21,484 bases of DNA from contig CAMWOX010000013.1 in NCBI GenBank assembly GCA_947175975.1, positions 1 to 21,484 on the forward strand, given 5' to 3'. The position numbers and the translations under genes are program-made. The DNA comes from an uncultured Ruminococcus sp. (GTDB lineage: Bacteria > Bacillota > Clostridia > Oscillospirales > Ruminococcaceae). Shown one piece after another: positions 14,907 through 21,484 of the stretch. The notes beneath the pieces are model-generated. The model was not told where the DNA came from. It saw nothing but the letters and a program-made list of their open reading frames with translations, and made no database searches. Position 1 is the first letter of the stretch, and each line of letters starts with the position of its first letter.

Positions 14907-15743
14907 ATGGCTACAACATATGGTCAGGTCGCTTATTGCGATATTCCGGATGCCGTCGCAAGTTCCGGCGGAGACTGGCTTTTGTGTATTTTTACGGCAA
15001 ACGGCGACAAACTGCTTGGCATTGCCGGACAGCAGGGGCTTTCTATTTCAAGATCTGCTGAAACAATTGATGTCACTAGCAAAACAACAGAAGGCGGCTG
15101 GAAATCCCAGATTGCAGGTGCAAAAGAATGGAGCATTGACTCGGACGGTGTCTATGTGATGGGTTCTGAATCCCATAAACTGCTGGGACGCTTGTTTGAG
15201 TCCAGTGATCTTGTCTGCCTGAAAGTGATTGATAAACGCAACCTCAAAAGCCTGTTCGGCGGTCTTGCCTGCATTACGGATTACAGTCTGGATGCACCCT
15301 ATGACGATGCTGTGACATACTCCCTGACACTCGGCGGCAACGGGGCGTTGGTGGATTTAACCGAAAGCACGGAGCTGGATGATGGTCATGTTAAGGCAGA
15401 TGACAATATCCCGGCTGGTCTGCGTTCTATGGTTACAAACACACACCTGAATCAGGCATTTGCGACTGACGTGCGGAGTTATAATTTTTCGCATGTTTAC
15501 GGCGAAAATGTCAATAAATTTGAGATGACAGCGAATGCACCCGATCAGATCATTACAATTACCTATGCCAACGACATGACAAGTTCCTATACAGGAACAG
15601 CTATTGTTGCAATTGGCGGTGCGAATCCGATTCATTCCACCAGTTTCACAGTCACCGTGACAGACGAAGTGGGGGAAGTCATCTATCATTTCAATAACAC
15701 TGGAAAAACTGTTAATTCCGATGGCACAGAAGTAAATAATTAA
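14907..15743 (+). CDS. Major tail tube protein with extra C-terminal domain
   Basis: A 278-residue tail tube protein of TP901-1/SPP1 type. The first 150 or so residues form the tube domain: LLGIAGQQGLSISRSAETID and TSKTTEGGWKSQIAGAKEWS are the family's hallmark blocks. Residues from about 165 on look like an added beta-sandwich (HSTSFTVTVTDEVGEVIYHF), which may sit on the tail surface and bind carbohydrate. AAAGGA lies ten bases before ATG 14907; the ATG at 14898 is only one base from the site, so 14907 is preferred. Confidence 0.88.
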   Translation: MATTYGQVAYCDIPDAVASSGGDWLLCIFTANGDKLLGIAGQQGLSISRSAETIDVTSKTTEGGWKSQIAGAKEWSIDSDGVYVMGSESHKLLGRLFESSDLVCLKVIDKRNLKSLFGGLACITDYSLDAPYDDAVTYSLTLGGNGALVDLTESTELDDGHVKADDNIPAGLRSMVTNTHLNQAFATDVRSYNFSHVYGENVNKFEMTANAPDQIITITYANDMTSSYTGTAIVAIGGANPIHSTSFTVTVTDEVGEVIYHFNNTGKTVNSDGTEVNN

Positions 15744-15759
15744 TCAGGAGGGCTTGCAA

Positions 15760-16086
15760 ATGGCTTATTTATTAGACGATCAGGAATATCATCTGCATTA
15801 CAATCTGGGCAGACTTGAAAAAATCGAACAGGCGGCAGGAATGACCGCTGTCACGCTTGCGGTGGATGCCTCTGTCAATGGCAAATATCCGCCGATTTCT
15901 GTGGTGAAACACTATTTTGCAATGGGTCTGCTGAATCAGAACGGCGTCTATGCGCCGCTGAAAAAAGCCCTGGAATTTGCAGAAAAGCAGATCCAGGAAT
16001 CCGGCTATCTGCCGGTAATGATGGATGTAGTGAATACATTATCTGAGGACTGCGGTTTTTTATTCCAGAACGGTTCATCCAACTAG
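15760..16086 (+). CDS. Tail assembly chaperone G
   Basis: A 108-residue protein of the gpG type, made in the zero frame. It binds the tape measure protein during tail assembly. It reads MAYLLDDQEYHLHYNLGRLE and then a helical body, ending in TLSEDCGFLFQNGSSN. AGGAGG is eight bases before ATG 15760 and only two before the TTG at 15754, so the ATG is used. The slippery site in its last codons makes the longer GT product. Confidence 0.85.
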   Translation: MAYLLDDQEYHLHYNLGRLEKIEQAAGMTAVTLAVDASVNGKYPPISVVKHYFAMGLLNQNGVYAPLKKALEFAEKQIQESGYLPVMMDVVNTLSEDCGFLFQNGSSN

Positions 16087-16502
16087 AATATCTTGGAAAT
16101 GCCGGAAAATCCACAAAAAAATCTGATCCGAACACAGCGGCTTACAGCGAAGTACAGGACTTCGCTTTTTTTGCCGCCAATTTCGGCTATTCCAGAGCAG
16201 AATATGACGCACTGACCCGGAAAGAAAAATTATTTATCGTAAAAGCCTACGAAAATAAACTGATAGCAGATTCTAATATCTTATCTGCTGCTGTTGCAAA
16301 TGCTGTGTCCAATGTATTCCGGAAGAAAAATCAGCGTCCTAAAAAATTATGGAAAGTTCAACCGAAACAGGGCGATTTACAGGAACGGCAGGAACAGACC
16401 AGAATTGCCCAACAGGTGGAGTCCCAGGACAACACAAATTGGATTGCGAAAATCTATATAGCAAATCACAGAAAAATTCCAAAAACTGAAAAGAGAAATT
16501 AA
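15760..16502 (+). CDS. Tail assembly chaperone GT, made by -1 ribosomal frameshift
   Basis: The G gene reads up to T TTT TTA at 16056-16062, where a shift of one base back opens a further 146 codons up to TAA at 16500-16502; the full product is 247 residues. The T part begins IPERFIQLEYLGNAGKSTKK, contains AEYDALTRKEKLFIVKAYE, and ends in a basic glutamine-rich tail. In the shifted frame there is no start codon with a ribosome site near 16062, and G ends just 24 bases after the slip. This is the classic arrangement of lambda-like and SPP1-like tail chaperones. The coordinates include both frames. Confidence 0.85.
16056..16062 (+). promoter_or_regulatory. Slippery heptamer T TTT TTA for -1 frameshift
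   Basis: The zero-frame codons are GGT TTT TTA, so the heptamer T-TTT-TTA has the right phase for simultaneous slippage of P- and A-site tRNAs. The same heptamer is used by several viruses. The 3' flank could fold weakly (TTCCA with TGGAA), but I see no strong hairpin or pseudoknot. Confidence 0.85.
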
Positions 16503-16503
16503 T

Positions 16504-17301
16504 ATGCAGAATCAGATAATTTGTCCCGGCGTCCCTTATTCCGGACAGATCAGCCCCGGTGTGACATTCAACGGCAAAGACGGCTGGACAAACGGGACGC
16601 CCGGATTAGGCGGTTTTCACACATGGGATGACTGGCAAGCCTACTGGACGGATATTGTAATTGATCCGCCGGAAACAGAAATTTTTACAGTCAATATCCC
16701 CGGTCGGCATGGTCTGTTGGATCTGTCCGAGACACTGACCGGATCACCCGTCTACAAAAACAGAAACATCACAATTACGCTGAAATATCCCGGATCAGGT
16801 TCACAATGGCATGAAGAATATTCTGAAATCCTGGCACAACTGCACGGTCGCATGATGCAGATGATCCTGGATTCTGATCCGGAATATTACTACGAGGGAC
16901 GCTGCACGGTTTCTTCCCAGAGACAGGATAATTTTCACAGCGTTTTTACAATCTCCATGGACGCATATCCCTACAAATACCAGGTCGCTGATTCTTCCGG
17001 CGACTGGTTGTGGGATCCTCTGAATTTTGAAACGGGAGTAATCCGGGAATTTGGAAATTTATCCATTCCTGCAAACGGAACTCTGGAGATAACTCTGCCC
17101 GGCTCGGATCTGCCAGTGCGTCCCCGGATTACAGTCAATGATACTTGTACGCTCAGAACCCAAGGCAAAAATCATTCTTTGACGCCTGGTGTCAATCTGA
17201 ATCTTTTCACGCTGGAACAGGAATCGCTTACACTGATTTTTGAAAATCCCAAGGAGCAGGCAATTTCCTTGTCCATTCAATACCGGGGAGGGAAATTATA
17301 A
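16504..17301 (+). CDS. Distal tail protein (Dit)
   Basis: A 265-residue protein of the Dit family, which forms the hexameric hub at the tail tip. N-terminal hallmarks are GFHTWDDWQAYW near 37-48, PPETEIFTVNIPGRHGLLDL near 56-75, VYKNRNITITLKY near 82-94 and QLHGRMMQMILDSDPEYYYE near 115-134. The last third (from about 185) is the galectin-like beta domain ending in a strand LSIQYRGG. The ribosome site is weak (AAAAGAGAA). The stop overlaps the next ATG by one base. It lies before the tape measure rather than after it. Confidence 0.88.
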   Translation: MQNQIICPGVPYSGQISPGVTFNGKDGWTNGTPGLGGFHTWDDWQAYWTDIVIDPPETEIFTVNIPGRHGLLDLSETLTGSPVYKNRNITITLKYPGSGSQWHEEYSEILAQLHGRMMQMILDSDPEYYYEGRCTVSSQRQDNFHSVFTISMDAYPYKYQVADSSGDWLWDPLNFETGVIREFGNLSIPANGTLEITLPGSDLPVRPRITVNDTCTLRTQGKNHSLTPGVNLNLFTLEQESLTLIFENPKEQAISLSIQYRGGKL

Positions 17302-18575
17302 TGCCGGCAATTTATACTGTCAAATGGTCGGATCAGAACAAAATGCAGCAGAACATTTCTCCGGATGGAATCTCGGAATCGTCCTGGAATCGTCCAATCT
17401 GGAATTTACTGCATGATGCACGATCAGAAGATTATCATATTTTAGAACCGGATCTGAAAATGCAGAAAACCGGGGCAGGGTCTTTCACGTTCCGGATTCC
17501 GCCGACACACCCGGATTATGCCGAAATTGTGCGATTAGGCATCCTGTGGGATGTGGCTGTCTACAAAAATGACGAATTTCTCTGGGGCGGTCATCCCTTA
17601 GCACTGGAAACGGATTTATACGGCACCTGTTCCGTCACTTGTGAGGGGGTTCTTGGCTATTTATCGGATATTTATCTAGAACCATTTCATTTTAACATAT
17701 ATCCGTCTGAAATGTTCAAATGGTTTGTAAATATCTACCGTGACAAAATCCGGTCGCTGATTGATTCTCAGGATTTTAACCCGGTCTGTTTACATCGGAC
17801 ATTCCAGCCTGTCACAACCGGATTTAATGACAATAAATCATATATTCGCTACACTGGAAAACATCTGACTGCAATGGAAGCCATTCAGACAAAATTAATT
17901 GATTATTTCGGCGGTTGGCTGAAAGTGACGGAATCTGATGAACATCTTAGTTCTGGTGCAGAGGGTAGCGGTATCTGGAAAATTATTTATCATGCAGGAA
18001 GTTCGGAACCAATCCAACAAAAATTAGAAATTGGTGTAAATATCATTTCTCTGACGCAGACACTGGATTACACGGATTTTGCGACGGCAATTGTACCGGT
18101 CGACGGAAACGGAAATGCGATCTATACTTCGAAATTTTATAGTTACGACAAAGATTTTTATTATTATAACGGACATATCAAAAAAGCAAAAAATACTGCA
18201 TTATTTATTAATATTGATCTTGCCAGAACATACGGAATTGTCACAAAGAAATATACAGAAGATGCGTTTGCATTTGATGATTGGATGTCAAATTACGGCA
18301 ATGACGAAATGACTTTTTTTAATCACTTGGGAGAGCAGGTTTTCAATCTCTCTGCACCGGCAGCTATGATCGAAGTTCAGGCAATTGATCTGTCAATCCT
18401 TGACGACGCAGAAGCACCGATTACAATCGGGTGCAAGGTTCCTGTGATCCTGCAAAAGAACGCAGAACCGGTCATTTTGACCGTGAATGAGATCCAGATC
18501 CGGCTAGATGATCCGACACAGAACACAATCACGCTTGGCGGTACAGTCAAGACGCTGACCAATCAATTTTTATAA
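17301..18575 (+). CDS. Tail-tip Tal/gp44-like structural protein
   Basis: A 424-residue protein right after Dit. It fits the N-terminal hub domain of Tal proteins (phage minor structural protein group): GAGSFTFRIPPTHPDY near 57-72, LGILWDVAVYKNDEFLWGG near 78-96, CSVTCEGVLGYLSD near 111-124, and the ending ITLGGTVKTLTNQFL. It should form the trimeric tip under the Dit ring. No peptidase or lysozyme domain is visible beyond the hub, so host binding or wall cutting must come from another gene, probably downstream. It overlaps the Dit stop and is 24 bases from the tape measure gene. Confidence 0.8.
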   Translation: MPAIYTVKWSDQNKMQQNISPDGISESSWNRPIWNLLHDARSEDYHILEPDLKMQKTGAGSFTFRIPPTHPDYAEIVRLGILWDVAVYKNDEFLWGGHPLALETDLYGTCSVTCEGVLGYLSDIYLEPFHFNIYPSEMFKWFVNIYRDKIRSLIDSQDFNPVCLHRTFQPVTTGFNDNKSYIRYTGKHLTAMEAIQTKLIDYFGGWLKVTESDEHLSSGAEGSGIWKIIYHAGSSEPIQQKLEIGVNIISLTQTLDYTDFATAIVPVDGNGNAIYTSKFYSYDKDFYYYNGHIKKAKNTALFINIDLARTYGIVTKKYTEDAFAFDDWMSNYGNDEMTFFNHLGEQVFNLSAPAAMIEVQAIDLSILDDAEAPITIGCKVPVILQKNAEPVILTVNEIQIRLDDPTQNTITLGGTVKTLTNQFL

Positions 18576-18599
18576 TATCTGCAAAAAAAGGGGGATATA

Positions 18600-21484
18600 A
18601 TGGCAGATTATACACTTTCGGCGAAAGTAACGGCTGAAATTTCGGGATTCCAGAAAAATATGCAATCTGCGTTGAAATCCCTGGAATCGTTTTCAAAATC
18701 CTGTCACAATATCGGTGAAACTTTGCAGGATTTCGGGGATGGACTTACCGGCATTGGCAAAAAATTAGCCGCCATTGAGACGGCAATTGGTGGGCTTGCC
18801 CTTAGTGGCGTTTCAGAATGCGTCAAGGAATTTGCGATATTCGAGGATGAAATCACCAGAGTAGGTGCATTAGCCAAGGTAACACCGAAAGAGTTTGAAG
18901 ACATCAGCGAAAAAGCCAAGGAAATGGGTGCAACTACCCGATACACATCAAAGCAAGCAGCCGAGGCAATGGAATATATGGCAATGGCAGGTTGGAAATC
19001 AGGCGAAATAATTGATGGCATTGCTCCTGTGATGAACCTTGCAACGGCGGCAGGCGAAAATCTTGCCGAAGTTTCCGACATTGTCACGGATGGACTGACA
19101 GCGTTCGGCATGAAGGCAAGGAAAGCAGGAGATTTTGCGGATGTCCTGGCGGCAGCGGCTACCAGTGCGAATACCAATGTCCACATGATGGGCGAATCCA
19201 TGAAATATGTCGGAACACTTGCCGGAACAATGGACTACAACATAGAAGATATTGCCGTCGCACTGGGATTAATGGGCGATAATGCGATTAAATCCGGTCA
19301 AGCTGGTATCTATCTTAAAAATATTATAAATGGTCTCATGAATCCATCAACAGAAGAAGCCGCCGCTCTTATGGAAGAATACCAGATTTCTTTGCAGGAC
19401 AGCGAGGGTAATGTCAAAAGTTTTGCAGAAGTGATGCAAGACCTCCGGCAAGCATTTTCTGGAATGGAGAAAATGGAGAAAGCCACAAATGCAACTTTGC
19501 TGGCAGGAGAACGGGGATTCACGGGGTTGCTTTCCATTGTCAATGCATCTGACGAAGATTTTAATGATCTGGTAAATTCTATTACAAACTCTAAAGACGC
19601 TTGCCAAAAACTTGCCGATCAAATGGACAATACTCTTGTTGGTAAGTTTGAAATCCTGAAAAGCGGTATCAGTGCCATCAAAAATACAATCGGTGAAGAA
19701 CTCGCTCCCACCATGTACGATCTGGTCGACAAGGCTCGGAGCGTTGTTGATGCGATTCAGAATATAATTGATATATTTATTGCGGCAAAGAATCAGGGCA
19801 ATGCCCTTGACGGGATTGCAGCGGTGCTTCAAGAAATACTTCCGCCGTTGCAAGCAATGAACGGCGCAGGCAATCTCCCTGGAATTTTGCAGGAACTCCC
19901 CGGCATTGCACAGAAATTGATTGACAAACTGCACGAACTCAGTGCAGAGGGAAAAACTTTGCAGGACTTCACCGAGATCTTTGCTAAAATTGCTTTGATT
20001 GCTCCGGCTCTGATTGCCGCAGGGAGTGGTATTTCTGCATTTGGGTCTGTATTTTCCGGGATCGGCAACACAATTGATGTTGTGAGTCAGGCATTCGGCA
20101 ATTTTCAAGGCTTGTTGTCGTCAACAACAAAAAATATCAGCGGCACAGCAACAGTTTTTGAAAATTCTTTTAAAAAAATTTCAAGTTCCTTCACAAATAC
20201 AAAAAGTTTTCAGAATTTTTCAAAAGGAATTTCAAAAGCATTTCAGTCAGCCAAGAGTGATATCAGTATGTTCGGAGGATTTTTTAAAGAAATTGCAAAA
20301 GAAAATATACAAGTCACTTTTGATAAATTACCTAATGTATTGCAAAAATCATTAAACAAAACAGGCAGTATATTAGGAAATTTCGGCGGAATGGTTAAGG
20401 ATTCGTTCGGTGTCATCGGAACTGCATTCGGGCAATTATTCTCCGTACTTGCCAAAGGTGCTTTGCCGTTTGCCAATGTCCTCATGAACTGTTTTGGATT
20501 CGGTGCGATTGCAGGGCTTGTGCTGGTCGGTCTGGGACTGATTCAGAAAAATTTTGGCGATAAGATTGACGAAATTCTTGCAACTGTGAAAGATAAAGCT
20601 CCCGGAATCATTGAAAATCTGGTGACCGGGATCACAAATTCTATTCCGGAGCTGATCGCATCCGGCGGCGAACTGATCGAAAATCTGCTTGACACGCTGA
20701 TCACGCTGACTCCTGCACTGATTGACGGCGGTTCGGCTATCCTGATTTCCCTTGCACAGGGCTTTGCAACCGCACTTCCTGGAATGCTCAAAAAAGTCGG
20801 TGAACTGATTGTTACGATTGTGAATGAATTGACAATCCAACTGCCTGCATTCCTGGAAACAGGCATGAATATTTTATTTGCCTTGGTCGAGGGGATTGCC
20901 GGTGTTCTCCCGGATCTAATCCCGGCAGCAACAGATATGGTTCTGACGCTTGTCCTGGGCTTACTGGATCAGCTCCCGAAACTGATCGACTGTGCTTTGG
21001 ATCTGATCATGGCACTGGCGGACGGTTTACTGGAGGCACTTCCGGTACTTGTTGAGAAAGCTCCCGAGATTATCACAAAATTTGCAAATACTTTTATCTC
21101 AAAAGCTCCTGTGATCATAAAAACTGGTGCAGAATTAATCCGCAAGCTGGCAGACGGATTGTCAAAAGCAATCCCGGATCTGCTGGGCAAAATCCCTGAA
21201 ATGCTCCAGAATATCAAGGAAAAATTCTTAGAAACAGACTGGTCAGAAGTCGGAAAAAGTATCATGACTGCCATTGCCAACGGATTGATCAGTGTTGCCA
21301 ATCTGGCAATTTCTGTTCTGAATGGATTGATTGATGCCGCAAACTGGATTCCTGGTGTGGATATTCCGGAAATTCCGGAAATTCCGCATTTTGCACATGG
21401 TGTGGATAACTTTCAAGGCGGCTATGCTGTGATCAACGAAAATAACAAGGGCGAAATTGTCAACCTGCCGGACGGTTCTCAGGT
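18600..21484 (+). CDS. Tail tape measure protein (TP901 type), 3' end missing
   Basis: Starts at ATG 18600 behind AAAAGGGGG and stays open to the right edge, 961 full codons without a stop. It sets tail length and is released during DNA delivery. The TP901 core lies at about residues 75-330 (FEDEITRVGALAKVTPKEFE, AAEAMEYMAMAGW, GFTGLLSIVNAS). Hydrophobic segments near 461-489 and 634-650 could cross a membrane at infection. Residues from about 680 to 870 are near-regular helices of the type xLxxALPxLLxKAPEII, with about 35-residue spacing. The end in view, FAHGVDNFQGGYAVINENNK, resembles the C-terminal motif of many tape measures, so little should be missing. Confidence 0.92.
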   Translation, partial: MADYTLSAKVTAEISGFQKNMQSALKSLESFSKSCHNIGETLQDFGDGLTGIGKKLAAIETAIGGLALSGVSECVKEFAIFEDEITRVGALAKVTPKEFEDISEKAKEMGATTRYTSKQAAEAMEYMAMAGWKSGEIIDGIAPVMNLATAAGENLAEVSDIVTDGLTAFGMKARKAGDFADVLAAAATSANTNVHMMGESMKYVGTLAGTMDYNIEDIAVALGLMGDNAIKSGQAGIYLKNIINGLMNPSTEEAAALMEEYQISLQDSEGNVKSFAEVMQDLRQAFSGMEKMEKATNATLLAGERGFTGLLSIVNASDEDFNDLVNSITNSKDACQKLADQMDNTLVGKFEILKSGISAIKNTIGEELAPTMYDLVDKARSVVDAIQNIIDIFIAAKNQGNALDGIAAVLQEILPPLQAMNGAGNLPGILQELPGIAQKLIDKLHELSAEGKTLQDFTEIFAKIALIAPALIAAGSGISAFGSVFSGIGNTIDVVSQAFGNFQGLLSSTTKNISGTATVFENSFKKISSSFTNTKSFQNFSKGISKAFQSAKSDISMFGGFFKEIAKENIQVTFDKLPNVLQKSLNKTGSILGNFGGMVKDSFGVIGTAFGQLFSVLAKGALPFANVLMNCFGFGAIAGLVLVGLGLIQKNFGDKIDEILATVKDKAPGIIENLVTGITNSIPELIASGGELIENLLDTLITLTPALIDGGSAILISLAQGFATALPGMLKKVGELIVTIVNELTIQLPAFLETGMNILFALVEGIAGVLPDLIPAATDMVLTLVLGLLDQLPKLIDCALDLIMALADGLLEALPVLVEKAPEIITKFANTFISKAPVIIKTGAELIRKLADGLSKAIPDLLGKIPEMLQNIKEKFLETDWSEVGKSIMTAIANGLISVANLAISVLNGLIDAANWIPGVDIPEIPEIPHFAHGVDNFQGGYAVINENNKGEIVNLPDGSQ
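20620..21215 (+). repeat. Helical ~35-residue repeats in the tape measure protein
   Basis: Successive helices share the pattern of a hydrophobic helix, then ALP or KAP, then a second helix: examples are FATALPGMLKKVGELI, GVLPDLIPAATDMV, DQLPKLIDCALDLI, EALPVLVEKAPEII and KAIPDLLGKIPEML. The period is about 34-37 residues. These coincide with a run of Pro-capped amphipathic helices. At DNA level the copies are diverged. Confidence 0.65.

Noticed and set aside
16305..16502. Independent small gene starting at GTG 16305
   Set aside because: It lacks a ribosome site and is the end of the GT frameshift product, in the -1 frame of G.
19347..20108. A 253-codon frame on the minus strand
   Set aside because: It is the mirror of the tape measure gene, has no ribosome site or coherent domain, and has a cysteine-rich composition typical of shadow frames. 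Other minus-strand frames here fail likewise.
1..21484. tRNA genes, attachment sites, integrase, insertion sequences or CRISPR arrays
   Set aside because: I looked and saw no convincing example. The window holds a tight run of phage genes with only short gaps.

Overview
This window is part of a tailed-phage genome, most likely a prophage or temperate siphovirus of a low-to-moderate GC Firmicute. A Clostridia / Ruminococcaceae host is my guess from gene style, purine-rich AGGAGG ribosome sites, mixed ATG/GTG/TTG starts and the family types. Every gene lies on the + strand, packed with short ATGA-type overlaps. No integrase, repressor, lysis gene, tRNA or host gene is visible, so both ends of the phage lie outside the window.

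Replication and recombination module (1-5343): the 3' part of a Sak4-like RecA/AAA ATPase with a C-terminal zinc ribbon, a superfamily II DEAD/DEAH-type helicase, a VRR-NUC nuclease, a DUF669-type protein with an SSB-like acidic tip, and a large PrimPol/D5-type primase-helicase. A 144-base AT-rich gap directly after the primase is framed by two long arms that are almost perfect inverted complements. It is a reasonable replication-origin candidate.

Switch region (5488-6980): an unknown charged protein and an ArpU/sigma-region-4-like late regulator come first. A near-consensus promoter follows, overlapping the end of the regulator gene, and about 60 bases after the predicted start site lies a strong intrinsic terminator. 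The terminase genes come next. This regulator-promoter-terminator-terminase order resembles the lambda Q / pR' / tR' switch and predicts a short RNA of about 97 nt.

Packaging, head and connector module (6479-14884): small terminase-like protein, TerL, SPP1-type portal, MuF/SPP1 gp7-type minor head protein, a thioredoxin-like protein, scaffold, major capsid protein, gp6-like adaptor, head-closure candidate, HK97 gp10-like protein and tail terminator. The MuF protein is fused to a C-terminal domain that resembles toxin-like domains of MuF polymorphic toxins. It is followed by a small gene of unknown family and a terminator. This stretch is about 28-38% GC in sampled lines, against 53-58% in flanking lines, and a consensus promoter lies in frame exactly at the junction. 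It looks like a self-contained toxin/immunity cassette carried inside a head gene, and is the most interesting part of the window.

Tail module (14907-end): major tail protein with an extra C-terminal domain, tail assembly chaperones G and GT joined by a -1 frameshift at T TTT TTA, distal tail protein (Dit), a Tal-like tail-tip protein, and then the tape measure protein, which runs off the right edge. Finding Dit and Tal before the tape measure is the reverse of the usual siphovirus order.
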